Source of the DNA: Mesorhizobium sp. AR07
Lineage (GTDB): Bacteria; Pseudomonadota; Alphaproteobacteria; Rhizobiales; Rhizobiaceae
DNA length: 64,000 nt
Reading direction: 5' to 3'
Assembly (NCBI RefSeq): GCF_024746815.1
Contig: NZ_CP080525.1
Location: 434,001 to 498,000, forward strand
A program made the translations under genes and the position numbers. Positions 8,837 to 18,023 of the stretch are shown piece after piece (position 1 is the first letter of the stretch; every line of letters begins with the position of its first letter). The notes under the pieces are model-generated. The model was given only the letters and a program-made list of their open reading frames with translations, was not told the origin of the DNA and did not search any database.

Positions 8837-9877
8837 CTATTCGGCTGACTTGACGGTGTCCGTCGGCGGCTTCTGGTTGCCCCAGAAGGCCGGGTTGTCG
8901 ACATTTTCCTTGGTGATGGCGGCACCTGGGATCTTGATGTTCGGCCCCCAGGCTTCCTTGGTCACGGTCGACTTCAGGCCGAGCACGTCGTATTCGCCGG
9001 GCTTGATCTCCTCCTTCTTGACGACCTTGTCCATGAACATGGCGACAGCCGCGGCCTGCGCGTAGAGCGGTTGCTCGACTTCGACATTGAGCCAGCCCTT
9101 GCGGATCAGGTCGAGGCCGACCGGAGCACCGTTCGAGCTCATCAGCATGACGTCGCCCGGTTTTTTGCCGGCGGCCTCGAGCGAGGCGACGGCGGCGACC
9201 GAGAGGTGCGCGGCATGGCTGAAGATCAGGTCGATATCGGGGTTGGCCAGCATCTGGTCGGCAACGATGGTGCCGGCATTGCTGGCCTCCCACTGCATGG
9301 CCGGCAGCGAGATGATCTTGACGTCCGGGAACGCCTTCATCTTCTCCGCAAAACCCTTCTGGATATCGAGCGTGTAGGGGTCGCCGGGATCGCCCAGCAC
9401 CTGCAGCACCTTGCCCTTCACAGAACCGTTCTTGGCCTTGAGCAGCTTCTCGGCCTGGTCCGCGGCGACGTAGCCGATCTCGATCGTTCCCGCGACCGAG
9501 GTGAAGTCGGACGGCGTCGACGTGATCTGGCGGTCGAACTCGACCACCGGGATGCCGGCGGCGCGTGCGGCCTCGATCGACGGTTTCAGGGCGTTGAAAT
9601 CGACGGCGGCGAGGATGATGGCCGCCGGCTTCAGCGCGATGACGTCGTTCATCTGCGATTGCTGCGCGTCGGTCTTGTTGTCGGCGTTCAGCGTCTTCAC
9701 CTCATAGCCGACCTGCTTCAGGAACAGCTCCAGCGCGCTCACCGAGCCGGTCTGGAACTCGTCGAGCAGTGTCGGCACCATGTAGTAGACGGTCCCCTTG
9801 GACTGGGCGAATGCCGGCGTGAGCGTGGCAAAGGCCAGTGCCAGGATACCGAATAGAGCAAGAAGTATTCGCTTCAT
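8837..9877 (-). CDS. Sugar ABC transporter substrate-binding protein, RbsB-like
   Basis: Periplasmic type I binding protein (346 aa) with a Sec signal peptide ([24 protein letters not shown], cleavage after AFA). The two-lobed Peripla_BP_4 pattern is visible: [14 protein letters not shown] in strand 1, PVVEFDRQI in the binding crevice and [18 protein letters not shown] in the second lobe. It delivers its sugar to the permease encoded next. The operon order regulator, ATPase, binding protein, permease differs from the common binding protein, permease, ATPase order. The ligand cannot be named. Confidence 0.88.
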   Translation of the reverse strand: MKRILLALFGILALAFATLTPAFAQSKGTVYYMVPTLLDEFQTGSVSALELFLKQVGYEVKTLNADNKTDAQQSQMNDVIALKPAAIILAAVDFNALKPSIEAARAAGIPVVEFDRQITSTPSDFTSVAGTIEIGYVAADQAEKLLKAKNGSVKGKVLQVLGDPGDPYTLDIQKGFAEKMKAFPDVKIISLPAMQWEASNAGTIVADQMLANPDIDLIFSHAAHLSVAAVASLEAAGKKPGDVMLMSSNGAPVGLDLIRKGWLNVEVEQPLYAQAAAVAMFMDKVVKKEEIKPGEYDVLGLKSTVTKEAWGPNIKIPGAAITKENVDNPAFWGNQKPPTDTVKSAE

Positions 9878-9916
9878 GTCGTTCGCTCCTGTTGAGCCGG
9901 ACCCCTCTTTTGTCCC

Positions 9917-10681
9917 TCAGCCCGCCGGTCCGGCACCGGCAAGCGTCTCACCGGTGATCATGTTGATCACCGCGTCGGGACTTGTTTTGTTGCGTGCGAC
10001 GTCGCCCGCCACGACGCCTTGCCGGATCACCACGATCCGGTCGGCGACCTGGAAGGCCTGCTGCATGATGTGGGTGATGATGACGACGCCGATGCCCTGG
10101 CTCGCCACCTGGCGGATCATGTCGAGACCGCGCCGTGTCTGCTCGACGCCGAGGGCGGCGAACGGTTCGTCGAGCAGAACCAGCTTGCCGCCCCAATGCA
10201 CGAACCGGTTGAGTTCGATCGCTTGCCGCTGGCCGCCCGAAAGATGCTCGACATTGGCGCGCAGCGAGGGGATGCGGGTACCGGCGCTGGCCAGCGCCTT
10301 TTCGACGACGGCCTCCATGGCGCGCTCGTCGAGCACGGGTATGCCAAGAACCTTCCTGGTGATCTCGCGGCCCATGAAGAAATTGGCGACCACGTCGACA
10401 TTGGTGCACAGCGACAGGTCCTGGTAGACGGTTTCGATGCCCGCCGCCTTGGCTTCCGCTGGCGACCGGGCGAGGAACTCCTTGCCCTCGAACAGCATGC
10501 GGCCCGAAGTCGGCTCCAGCCCGCCGGCGATGATCTTGACCAGCGTCGATTTGCCGGCGCCATTGTCGCCCAGCAGCGCCACGACTTCGCCGCGGCCGAT
10601 CGAGAAGCTGATGCCTTTCAGCGCTTCGATCGCGCCATAATTCTTGGTGACATTGTCGAGCACCAAAAGGGGTTCGCTCAT
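9917..10681 (-). CDS. Sugar ABC transporter ATP-binding protein, FrcA-like single domain
   Basis: Single-domain ATPase of a CUT2-type importer (254 aa), about half the length of the two-domain RbsA proteins and like rhizobial FrcA. Walker A is GDNGAGKSTL, the signature is LSGGQRQAIELNR, Walker B is LVLLDEPFAALG, and the switch His is in VIITH. The start at 10681 has GGAGGG upstream and overlaps the regulator stop by 4 bp (ATGA), so translation is probably coupled. It should energise the permease at 7718-8734. Confidence 0.9.
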   Translation of the reverse strand: MSEPLLVLDNVTKNYGAIEALKGISFSIGRGEVVALLGDNGAGKSTLVKIIAGGLEPTSGRMLFEGKEFLARSPAEAKAAGIETVYQDLSLCTNVDVVANFFMGREITRKVLGIPVLDERAMEAVVEKALASAGTRIPSLRANVEHLSGGQRQAIELNRFVHWGGKLVLLDEPFAALGVEQTRRGLDMIRQVASQGIGVVIITHIMQQAFQVADRIVVIRQGVVAGDVARNKTSPDAVINMITGETLAGAGPAG

Positions 10682-11844
10682 GCCGCAATCCCTCCGCTTT
10701 TCAAGAGATCGCGCCCGCGTTCGCGTTCGGCGGTGAATATCTGCCCGAAGCGCGGCGACAGCACGCCGGAAACCGCAAGGGCGGCGGCGCCCCGCAACAC
10801 CGAATGCTGTCCACCGTGCGCGACCATGATTCGTGGCGTCGTGCGGTCCTTGCGTGCGGAGACGGAGTTGTGCAGGCCTTCGGTTGAACCAGCCAGCCGT
10901 TCGAGCAGATCGGTGGACGCCAGTCCGCCGAGGATGATCGTCTCGGGGTCGAACAGGTTCTCGATGACGGCGACGGCATTGCGAAAGACCGGCGCGACTT
11001 GCGCCACCCAATCGGCCTCGCTGCCATTCCAGCGCCGGAGCGCTTCGAGCGAGAGGTACCTTTCGAGACAGCCCCGGTTGCCGCACGGGCAAATCTCGCC
11101 GCCGGGAACGACGGGAATGTGCCCGACTTCGCCGGCATTTCCCCAGGCGCCGCGCAACACGCTGCCGTCATGGACCATGACGCCGCCAAGGCCGACGCCG
11201 AAATAGAGATAATAATATTCGGAAAATTGAGCGCCGAGGCCGTAGAGACGCTCGCCCATGGCGGCCGCCGCCATGTCGGTTTCGAAGAAGGCCGGCAATC
11301 CGGTGGAAGTCGCCAGTCGCTCCCGCAACGCCACGTCCTTCCAGCCGGTCATGGTGGTCGGGCCGACAAAACTCATGGATTCGACCCCGAACGGGCCGGG
11401 CAGGGCAAGGCCGACGCCCAGAACCCGTCCTCCGGCCCGCAATCTGGTCAATTCAACCACCATCGCTCCGATCAGATCGAAGGCATGGTCGGGCGTCGCG
11501 TTCGGTGCCTCGCGATAGGTGCTTTCGATCACATCGCCGCTCAGATTGATCAAAGCGGCATTGATGCCGAGCGGGGTGATGTGAATGCCGACGGCATAGC
11601 CGCCTTCGGGATTGATGCGCAGGGTCGCCGGAGGCAGGCCGCGACCCTTCGGCTCTTCGCGCAGCGACAGGATGTAACCCTGTTCCTCCAACTCGCGGAC
11701 GATGGTCGATACCGTCTGCACCGTGAGCCCGACGCGGCTGGCGATCTCGCCGCGGGCAATTGGTCCGTGCAGGCGGATGGACTCAAGCACGATGCGCCGG
11801 TTGTACGGCCGCCCGAACTCCTGATTGGTCCCCCGCAATGCCAT
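10678..11844 (-). CDS. ROK family transcriptional regulator
   Basis: 388-aa ROK repressor with an N-terminal winged helix-turn-helix (about 15-75, GPIARGEIASRVGLTVQTVSTIVRELE read in parts) and a sugar-kinase-like C-terminal domain. The ROK zinc site is intact: GHIPVVPGG followed by CPCGNRGCLE. The ATP-site DxGxT-type residues are altered (IHITPLGINAALINL), as in repressors rather than kinases. It heads the operon for sugar import and oxidation and probably represses its own operon, with sugar as inducer. A 7-bp inverted repeat 37-71 bp upstream is a candidate operator. Confidence 0.88.
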   Translation of the reverse strand: MALRGTNQEFGRPYNRRIVLESIRLHGPIARGEIASRVGLTVQTVSTIVRELEEQGYILSLREEPKGRGLPPATLRINPEGGYAVGIHITPLGINAALINLSGDVIESTYREAPNATPDHAFDLIGAMVVELTRLRAGGRVLGVGLALPGPFGVESMSFVGPTTMTGWKDVALRERLATSTGLPAFFETDMAAAAMGERLYGLGAQFSEYYYLYFGVGLGGVMVHDGSVLRGAWGNAGEVGHIPVVPGGEICPCGNRGCLERYLSLEALRRWNGSEADWVAQVAPVFRNAVAVIENLFDPETIILGGLASTDLLERLAGSTEGLHNSVSARKDRTTPRIMVAHGGQHSVLRGAAALAVSGVLSPRFGQIFTAERERGRDLLKSGGIAA

Positions 11845-11880
11845 GACATGCGCCCCTTAGGAGAGGGCAGCTTCGCACCG

Positions 11881-11915
11881 CTTATTTATTCAGTCAAATG
11901 GAATTCAAAAATAAG
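11881..11915. promoter_or_regulatory. Candidate operator (inverted repeat) upstream of ROK operon
   Basis: CTTATTT at 11881-11887 is mirrored by AAATAAG at 11909-11915, 21 bp apart, in an AT-rich patch immediately upstream of the ROK start. The position fits autoregulation, but the repeat is short and AT-rich so it could be chance. The rest of 11845-12064 is the divergent promoter region shared with the M24 gene. Confidence 0.3.
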
Positions 11916-12064
11916 TCGAGGCAAAACCAAAATCGGACAAGCGCGTGAATCATGTCCGGTTTTAGGACCTGCCCACATGTTGTCCTTGGCCGATTGCCCA
12001 GCTGTCAAAACCTCTTCAATGGTGAGCGAACCCCGACTGTCGAGATAGCAAGCTTGGAGTAGAG

Positions 12065-13243
12065 ATGATCGAATTGCCGTTTGCCCGCGACGAGTACCAG
12101 CAGCGGCTTCGCAAGATCCGCGCCGAAATGGCCAAGCGCGGTCTCGAACTCCTTGTCGTCAACGACGTTGCCAACCAGCATTACATCACCGGCTATGATG
12201 GCTGGTCATTCTACACGCCCCAGGTCGTGCTCGTTCCAATCGAAGAGGTCGAGCCGATCTGGATCGGGCGCGCCATGGATGCGGCCGGTGGGCTTCTGAC
12301 AGCCTGGATGAAGCCCGAGAACGTGGTCGGCTTCCCGGAGGATCACGTTCAGCGTGCCGATCGCCACCCGATGGACTGGATCGCGAGTTGGATCGTCGCG
12401 AAAGGCTGGGGTATCAGGCACATCGGCATCGAGCTCGAAGCCTATTATTTCTCGGCGAAAGCCCATGCCCGGCTTGTCGCCGGACTCCCCAATGCCAAGT
12501 GGCATGACGCCGATCTCCTGGTGAACTGGATTCGCGCGGTCAAATCGGCGCCCGAGATCGCCTATTTGCGCAAGGCGTCGACCTTGGCCGAGGCGGCGGT
12601 CACGCGGGCCTTCGAGGTGATCGCGCCTGGCGTTCGCGAGTGTGACGCCCTTGCCTCCATCCAGGCGGCGCAGATTGCCGGCAGTCCGGACTTCGCTGGT
12701 GACATCACCGCTTTGCCGCCGACGATTCTCGGCGGCGAGAATGCGTCCGCGCCGCACATCATGTGGAGCGACAGGCGGTTCGGAGACAACGAGACGATTG
12801 CCCTGGAACTCGCCGGTGTCTGCCGCCGCTATGCTGCCGGCCTCGCAAGAACCCTGCAACTCGGCAAAACGCCGACAAACGTCTCGGATACAGCAAAAGC
12901 GGTGATCGAGGGCATGGACGCGGTGCTTGATGCGGTCAGACCAGGAACGACCGCCGAAGCTGTCGAAGCTGCCTGGCGCAAGGTCATTCACCGCTACGGA
13001 CTGAAGAAGGAATCGCGCATCGGCTATTCGATCGGCGTCGCCTATCCGCCGGACTGGGGCGAGCACACGATCAGCCTCAGGCCGGGCGACAAGACAGTGC
13101 TTGTATCAGGCAACGTCGTTCATTCCATTCTTGGTATGTGGATGGACGGCTGGGGCATCGAGATCAGCGAGACCATCCTGATCACCGAAACCGGCAATGA
13201 GACCCTGACGAAGTTTCCGCGAGAGATCCATGTCAAATCCTGA
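12065..13243 (+). CDS. doeA: M24-family hydrolase, ectoine hydrolase (DoeA/EutD)-like
   Basis: 392-aa pita-bread-fold protein, near the length of known ectoine hydrolases (about 400). The N-terminal creatinase domain has HYITGYDGWSFYTPQ and the C-terminal M24 domain spans about 165-385. The usual metal ligands are not conserved: the IDxG position reads ELAG, the SDxTRT Asp is Gly (AAGLARTL), and the GHGxG His region reads GYSIGVAYPPDWGEHT. Loss of metals and the YPPDWGE and GMWMDGWG segments recall EutD/DoeA, which opens the ectoine ring without metal. That is family knowledge from memory; creatinase or another amidase remains possible. It overlaps an M20 deacylase gene by 14 bp, which fits the next catabolic step. 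Confidence 0.6.
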   Translation: MIELPFARDEYQQRLRKIRAEMAKRGLELLVVNDVANQHYITGYDGWSFYTPQVVLVPIEEVEPIWIGRAMDAAGGLLTAWMKPENVVGFPEDHVQRADRHPMDWIASWIVAKGWGIRHIGIELEAYYFSAKAHARLVAGLPNAKWHDADLLVNWIRAVKSAPEIAYLRKASTLAEAAVTRAFEVIAPGVRECDALASIQAAQIAGSPDFAGDITALPPTILGGENASAPHIMWSDRRFGDNETIALELAGVCRRYAAGLARTLQLGKTPTNVSDTAKAVIEGMDAVLDAVRPGTTAEAVEAAWRKVIHRYGLKKESRIGYSIGVAYPPDWGEHTISLRPGDKTVLVSGNVVHSILGMWMDGWGIEISETILITETGNETLTKFPREIHVKS

Positions 13244-14450
13244 GGGCGCTGCCATGGCAGGCGGGTTTGCAACTCCCGGCACAGTCGATATCGATGCCGG
13301 AATTCTCGATCGGATGATCGAGATCCGCCGCCACCTGCATCGCAATCCGGAGCTTTCGAACCGCGAAGCCAACACGCAGCGTTATCTGCGGCAGATGCTG
13401 GCCGGCGAGGGCATTGCCGACATTCGCGACGTCGCCGGCTTCGGCCTGGCTGTCGACATTGTCGGCACGGGCAAGCCGTCCAATCGCAAGGTGGCGATAC
13501 GCGCCGACATCGATGCCTTGCCGATCGAGGAGGAGTCCGGTGTCGACTATGCGTCGCTAAATCCAGGTGTGATGCATGCGTGCGGTCACGACGCTCACGC
13601 GTCGATGGCCTTCGCGGTTGCCGCGCATCTTCACCAGTCGCGGAATGATTTTGGCGGAACCGTCCGTCTCATCTTCCAGCCGGCCGAGGAAGACGAGCCG
13701 TCGGGCGGCAGACGCGTGGTGGAGGAGGGGCTTCTCGACGACGTCGACGCCGCCATCTGCGTTCACGTCGATCCGTACACACAGTCCGGCAAGATCGCTG
13801 TGAATTCCGGTCCGTACACCCTGGCATGCGATACGTTCGATGCTGTTGTCACAGGCTCGGCCGCGCATGCGGCAAAGCCGTATGAGGGCATCGATGCGAT
13901 TACTGTGGCCTGCTCCATGGTGAGCGAACTGCAGAAGATCGTCTCGCGCGAGATCGACCCCTATGATCCCCTGGTCATATCCGTGACCGGGATCAACGGC
14001 GGCAGCGCCTACAACGTGATCGCCGGCAAGGTCGCGTTGAAGGGGACCATCCGCAGCGGCAGCGACGCAACCCGTGAACGGGCCTGGCGCCGCGTTCGTG
14101 CCATACTGGAGGGAATTGCGACGAGCCACGGCGCCAGTGTGCGGCTCGATATCCACAAGGGCGAACCGGGGGTCGTCAACGATGTCGAGATGACGGAGCT
14201 GATCGTCGCCAGCGCTGGGGCCTGTGTCGGTGCCGACAATGTGCTCAGCACGCCTGGATGGACCATTGCGGACGACTTTGGCTACTACAGCGAGAAGCGT
14301 CCGTCGGTCTATTTCCGGCTCGGAATCCGCAATGAAGACGTCGGATCGGTGTTTCCGCTTCATCATCCCCGGTTTCGCGTCGATGAGGCCGCCTTGAAAG
14401 TCGGCGCGGCCACCCTGGTTTCGGCGGCGACGACGTTCCTGTCGATGTAA
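13230..14450 (+). CDS. M20 family amidohydrolase, possible N-acetyl-diaminobutanoate deacetylase (DoeB2-like)
   Basis: 406-aa zinc-dependent M20D amidohydrolase. The metal residues are visible in MHACGHDAHASMAF (His, Asp) and FQPAEEDEPSGGR (paired Glu), with a further His in ICVHVDP and a C-terminal HHPRF. A dimerisation insert follows (SAAHAAKPYEGIDAI). The start overlaps the M24 gene by 14 bp, implying coupled translation; an ATG at 13254 is an alternative. With an ectoine-hydrolase-like partner, the likely substrate is N-acetyl-L-2,4-diaminobutanoate, but hippurate/indoleacetyl-amino-acid hydrolases share this fold, so the function is inferred from context. No ectoine transporter or transaminase genes are adjacent. 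Confidence 0.6.
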   Translation: MSNPEGAAMAGGFATPGTVDIDAGILDRMIEIRRHLHRNPELSNREANTQRYLRQMLAGEGIADIRDVAGFGLAVDIVGTGKPSNRKVAIRADIDALPIEEESGVDYASLNPGVMHACGHDAHASMAFAVAAHLHQSRNDFGGTVRLIFQPAEEDEPSGGRRVVEEGLLDDVDAAICVHVDPYTQSGKIAVNSGPYTLACDTFDAVVTGSAAHAAKPYEGIDAITVACSMVSELQKIVSREIDPYDPLVISVTGINGGSAYNVIAGKVALKGTIRSGSDATRERAWRRVRAILEGIATSHGASVRLDIHKGEPGVVNDVEMTELIVASAGACVGADNVLSTPGWTIADDFGYYSEKRPSVYFRLGIRNEDVGSVFPLHHPRFRVDEAALKVGAATLVSAATTFLSM

Positions 14451-14521
14451 AGGGAAAATCCTGGCTGAAGCGGGACAAAGCTGATCCCGGAAGGCCCCGA
14501 TCAGTTCAACGCCTGCGAAGC

Positions 14522-15826
14522 TCAGAGATACTGGGCGACTTTCTTGCCGACCGTGAGGAAGCGCAACGGATCGATCGCTTCGCCATTGTGGCGCACTTCG
14601 TAGTGCAGATGCGGGCCGGTCGAGCGGCCGCTGCTGCCGGTCTTGCCGATGACGGCGCCGGCGTCCAGTTTCTCGCCCACGGTCACGTCGATTTCGCTGA
14701 GATGCCCATAGCGCGTCGCAAAACCATTGCCGTGATCGACCTCCACCATGCGGCCATAGCCGCCGTTCCAGCCTGCCTTGGTGACGATGCCGGGCGCCGT
14801 GACCTTGGCCGGCATGCCGATGGGGGCCCTGAAATCCATGCCGGAATGGAGTGCTGCGGTGCCGAGGATGGGGTCGGTGCGCACGCCGAACGGGCTGGTG
14901 ACGGAATGACCCGGAGCCGGATTGGTCAGCGGCAGCTGGCGCGCTTCCTTCTTGAGCTGGTCGAGCGTGTCCAGCGCCTCGTCCAGTTCCTTGACTTTGC
15001 TGTCGAAGATCATCGAACTGTTGAGCGGGATCAGCGGACCGCCGACATCGCTCTCGTTCTTGCCGAAATCGCTGTCGACCGGCAATCCGGCCGCCGCGAG
15101 CGCCTGCGTGATGGCATCGGCATTCTTGTAGGCATTGGTGGCAAGCGTGCTGATGCGGGTGAGTTGATCGCTTTCGATGGACTTCAGCGACTGGTTGATC
15201 GACACGAACAGTCTGTCGGCACGATCGGCGGCTGAATCGTTGGGCAGCGGGTCGGAGCGGGTCGACCACAACGAGAACGGCCTGGTGTCGCCGGCGCCGA
15301 GGTCGGCACCCAGGCTGGCGACCGCGTAGTTCCTCTGCGCGGGCAGGGTGATGCTGCCGGTCACCTCGGCGCGCTTGTCCGGTTTGCCGGCCGCCGCCGG
15401 ATCTTCGGGCGCGGCACCGACGTCGTTTTCGGCGCGTTCGAGCAGCGGGCCGAGGCGGCCATGACGCTGGCTCAGCTGGCTCTGGCGTTCAAGCAGTTCG
15501 CTGACCTTGGTCTCCATCAGCTGCTGGTCGAGCAACTGGCGGCTGGTGATGCGGTCGACCTGGGCGCGAAGCGCCGAAATGCGATCTTCATAGGCCTGCT
15601 GCATACGCGCCTGCCGCGCCGTGGTGGCGCCGATCAGGTCGTCGCGCAGCACGAGGTAGGAGGTGGCCAGCAGGTAGCCGATGGCGATGGCGGCCAGCGC
15701 CGAACCGATAAAGGCCGCCAGCCAGGGGCGGATCGTGAAGTGCCTGATCTCGTTGCCCCGGGCGATGATGACCGTATGGGGCTCTTTACGCCTGCCGAAG
15801 ACTGGTGACTGACCGGTTGCGTTCAC
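14522..15826 (-). CDS. M23 family metallopeptidase (envelope murein hydrolase-type)
   Basis: 434-aa bitopic membrane protein. One helix near residues 33-58 anchors it, a periplasmic coiled coil follows (about 70-125, heptads around LRAQVDRITSRQLLDQQ), then a linker and the C-terminal LytM/M23 domain. Zinc and catalytic residues are present: HSGMDF and HLHYE (HxH). That makes it a probable active DD-endopeptidase, unlike degenerate EnvC/NlpD activators. It stands alone on minus; 15827-15960 upstream should carry its promoter. Exact role (division, growth or activation of amidases) is not visible. Confidence 0.88.
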   Translation of the reverse strand: MNATGQSPVFGRRKEPHTVIIARGNEIRHFTIRPWLAAFIGSALAAIAIGYLLATSYLVLRDDLIGATTARQARMQQAYEDRISALRAQVDRITSRQLLDQQLMETKVSELLERQSQLSQRHGRLGPLLERAENDVGAAPEDPAAAGKPDKRAEVTGSITLPAQRNYAVASLGADLGAGDTRPFSLWSTRSDPLPNDSAADRADRLFVSINQSLKSIESDQLTRISTLATNAYKNADAITQALAAAGLPVDSDFGKNESDVGGPLIPLNSSMIFDSKVKELDEALDTLDQLKKEARQLPLTNPAPGHSVTSPFGVRTDPILGTAALHSGMDFRAPIGMPAKVTAPGIVTKAGWNGGYGRMVEVDHGNGFATRYGHLSEIDVTVGEKLDAGAVIGKTGSSGRSTGPHLHYEVRHNGEAIDPLRFLTVGKKVAQYL

Positions 15827-15960
15827 GGGACCAAGCTTTCGTTTACGACACCACGACAGCTTGATTACACATCATTAAGGTTAACCGTCCGTTGATTTGG
15901 CACAACCCCTTGCATTCCATGGGTTGCAGCCTTGCCGCAATAAGAACATGAGGCGAACGT

Positions 15961-15998
15961 GAGGCGCGGAAAAGCGCGCCTCACGCCCCACGTGGGGC
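15961..15998. other. Two adjacent hairpins at edge of prophage remnant
   Basis: The first is GAGGCGCG, a 6-nt loop, CGCGCCTC (15961-15982). The second is the perfect palindrome GCCCCACGTGGGGC (15985-15998), followed by TTTT on plus. The second could terminate plus-strand transcription entering the remnant. On minus, the stretch just beyond encodes a short uninterrupted C-terminal-like fragment ending at about 16003 that I cannot identify. Confidence 0.45.
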
Positions 15999-16107
15999 TT
16001 TTACGCCGCAGCCTTCAGTTCGCCCGCGCCTACAGCGCCTCGCAGCAGCTCCTCGTGGGTGACGGACTTGCGAGCTTCCGATCGGGCTTCACGGCTTGGC
16101 CGACGCC

Positions 16108-16443
16108 ATGGTTCACGCTGGGGCTCGCACCAGCGTTGCGTTCACCGCGCTCAACGCCAAGGTCACACTTAATGACGCCAATGCCGTAAAAACCGGTCGC
16201 TCGGGGTTGATCGAGGGCATGTTCAACATTGCAGCAGGATCATTCGCGCGGTTAGACGTGTTCGCTCGGCTGCCCACCAACTACGCGCCCCGCAAATCAA
16301 CGATGGCGGTTCTTTCAACGGGCGAGTTCGGTTCGGTCCCGGTGCGAATTACGACAGCGGGCGACATCATCCTGGAGGGAGCGCTGACCATCGGTGCGGC
16401 CACCTATGGCAACATCGTTTGCGTATGGATCATCGACACATAG
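16108..16443 (+). pseudogene. Phage tail-like protein C-terminal remnant
   Basis: An open frame of about 111 residues with beta-strand-rich, alternating hydrophobic sequence (ILEGALTIGAATYGNIVCVWIID) reminiscent of the C-terminal part of phage tail or structural proteins. It has no recognised family and no strong ribosome site (ATG at 16108, in-frame TTG at 16096), so it may be the 3' end of a once longer gene. It is 15 bp before the broken muramidase gene, and the block 15840-18427 as a whole looks like a decayed prophage end. It may still be expressed as a small protein. Confidence 0.4.
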
Positions 16444-16458
16444 AAAGGGACTGGAAGC

Positions 16459-17035
16459 ATGTCGTTCGACAAGGAAGCCATTGACGCGACCACGGTTGCG
16501 GCGGAATTGTTGGGTATCGAGGCCGCCGCTCTTCTTGCTGTTGCCGAGGTCGAGTCTGCCTTGTGGGAGCTTGATCCCCCAAAGGCCTCACCGCGCATTG
16601 GAAAAATCTCGGGTATCCCAATGCTGCCGCGCTGGTGGCAGAGGCACTGTCGGCGCCAGGCGAACCCGCCCGCATCATCGCGTCATTCATCGACAGGGTT
16701 GGCCTGACCTTGAATGCGCACAGATGGGCCTCATCGCGCGCGGGTATTACGGCGCGTCCTATGCGCGTGACGGCTATCATGCGCTACTGGCGGCGGCTTA
16801 CGAGAAACACAGGCCCGCCGGTAGCAGCCATCCCCCACATTCCATTCCTCGAATGCAGGAACGCCTTGTACAACACGGCTTTACGCTCGTAATTGATGGC
16901 GACCGCGGGCTGAAAACGCAGATGGCGCTGCGAAGCTTTCAGGAGTCGAAGGGCCGCGATGTGGACGGCGTCTGCGGCCCGTCACATGGGCGGCTCTTGA
17001 AGCGGGATAGTCGATCAATAGCAGGCATCAAGTAG
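16459..17035 (+). pseudogene. Frameshifted N-acetylmuramidase (endolysin) with C-terminal peptidoglycan-binding domain
   Basis: Pieces of one protein appear in three frames. The first frame from 16459 gives MSFDKEAIDATTVAAELLGI...AAALLAVAEVESA, the start of an N-acetylmuramidase domain. A second frame (about 16590-16720) gives HWKNLGYPNAAALVAEALSA...IASFIDRVGL. A third (about 16710-17035) gives ARGYYGASYARDGYHALLAAAYEKH, then a PG_binding_1 domain (MQERLVQHGF...DGDRGLKTQMALRSFQ). At least two indels separate them, and the central catalytic region after the VES motif is deleted, so no active lysin can be made. It was probably the endolysin of the prophage lysis module. Confidence 0.65.
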
Positions 17036-17257
17036 GAGCGCTTCCACTACTGGGGAGTCGCCTTTACGGACCTTTTCGTAAAAGTCCTCCTTCAGGTCAT
17101 CGCAGAAGTCGGCGGCATCCTCCTGAATGGTATTTCTGGATAGCCACGTCCACCCCACAAGCATGGCTAGAGTAAAAGCCACCCACCCCAAGCGCCCCAC
17201 AGCGAAAACCCTCCCCAGTCGAAGACGTTGAATAGCTCGACTGCTTTGGGAACACAA
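17015..17257 (-). CDS. Hypothetical small membrane protein (80 aa)
   Basis: Open frame from a TTG with AAAGG six bases upstream. It has a basic N-terminus, one hydrophobic helix (about 27-43, VAFTLAMLVGWTWL) and an acidic amphipathic tail (DAADFCDDLKEDFYEKVRKGD). I do not recognise the family. It lies antisense to, and overlaps by 21 bp, the end of the muramidase remnant. The organised helix-plus-acidic-tail layout makes it more credible than a shadow frame, but the start is uncertain (internal ATG at MLVGWTW). Confidence 0.35.
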   Translation of the reverse strand: MCSQSSRAIQRLRLGRVFAVGRLGWVAFTLAMLVGWTWLSRNTIQEDAADFCDDLKEDFYEKVRKGDSPVVEALLLDACY

Positions 17258-17417
17258 TACAACCTTTCTGCCTTATGCCTTTTAACATCGCTGGCGTATG
17301 GGCGGCGACCATAGCCACAATCCAAAACCGGAGCAATCCGCTACCGCCGTCCTAAAACGCAACACGTGCCGCTTAAGTCTACCTTTCCACGCGACCCAAT
17401 CTCGCGGAGGTTTTGGC

Positions 17418-18023
17418 ATGACAAAGGGCAAGGCGCAGGATCTGTTTCGTTCGAAGGCACCGTGGATCACGGCGCTGTTGATCCGCGATTTCAAACTCGA
17501 CCTCGACAGCGCCGGCGCCATTCTCGGCAATCTCGGGCATAAATGCGACGGCTTCACCGCCATGCAGGAAATCAAGCCGACCGTGCCCAGCTCGCGCGGC
17601 GGCTATGGCTGGCCGATCTGGACCGGCCCGCGCCGGCGCAGCTTCGAAGCCTATTGCACGCGCTCGAGGCTTTCGGCCGCCAGCGACCAGGCCAATTACG
17701 GCTTCCTGTTTTCCGAGCTGAAGGGCGCCTATCGCGGCGCGATCGCCAAGCTGCAGGCGGCCAAAGGGCTGGCGAACAAGGTCAAGGCATTCGAACTGGC
17801 CTATAAACAGGCCGGCAAGAAGAACTACGCCAGCCGCAACCGGTGGGCATCGATCGCGCTCGACGCATGGCATACCAATAATGACTTGCCGACGCTGCCC
17901 GCATGGGCGCGGCCGGCCGCCGCGGAGCCCGCTGGCCCGGCGGTGAAGCCCGCTCCCGCGCCCCCGCCGGTGGTGTGGAAAAGCCTGTCGTGGCCGATCC
18001 CGGCGAGATGCACAAGCCGGTGA
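17418..18023 (+). CDS. Phage tail-type lysozyme, likely inactive and frameshifted at its 3' end
   Basis: 201-aa frame with a good ribosome site (GGAGG, 8 bp spacing). Residues about 5-165 match phage tail lysozyme (Phage_lysozyme2): SAGAILGNLGH, QEIKPTVPSSRGGYG, WTGPRRRSFEAYC and DQANYGFLFSELKGAYRGAI. The catalytic Glu expected in GNLGHES is replaced: here it reads GHKCDG (Lys42). After a Pro-rich linker the frame ends with a short abnormal tail, while the expected continuation (EKPVVADPGEMHKP, then a membrane helix) is found in another frame. This indicates a one-base indel in the C-rich run near 17955-17970. Probable decayed lysis gene of the prophage remnant. Confidence 0.65.
   Translation: MTKGKAQDLFRSKAPWITALLIRDFKLDLDSAGAILGNLGHKCDGFTAMQEIKPTVPSSRGGYGWPIWTGPRRRSFEAYCTRSRLSAASDQANYGFLFSELKGAYRGAIAKLQAAKGLANKVKAFELAYKQAGKKNYASRNRWASIALDAWHTNNDLPTLPAWARPAAAEPAGPAVKPAPAPPPVVWKSLSWPIPARCTSR

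Noticed and set aside
13557..15269. 570-codon minus frame covering M20 and part of the M23 gene
   Set aside because: Crosses real genes on both strands and has no recognisable domain.
15959..16189. Plus frame of 76 codons at the prophage edge
   Set aside because: It runs through the two hairpins and has no organised sequence; the minus strand here has a possible C-terminal fragment, also unidentifiable.
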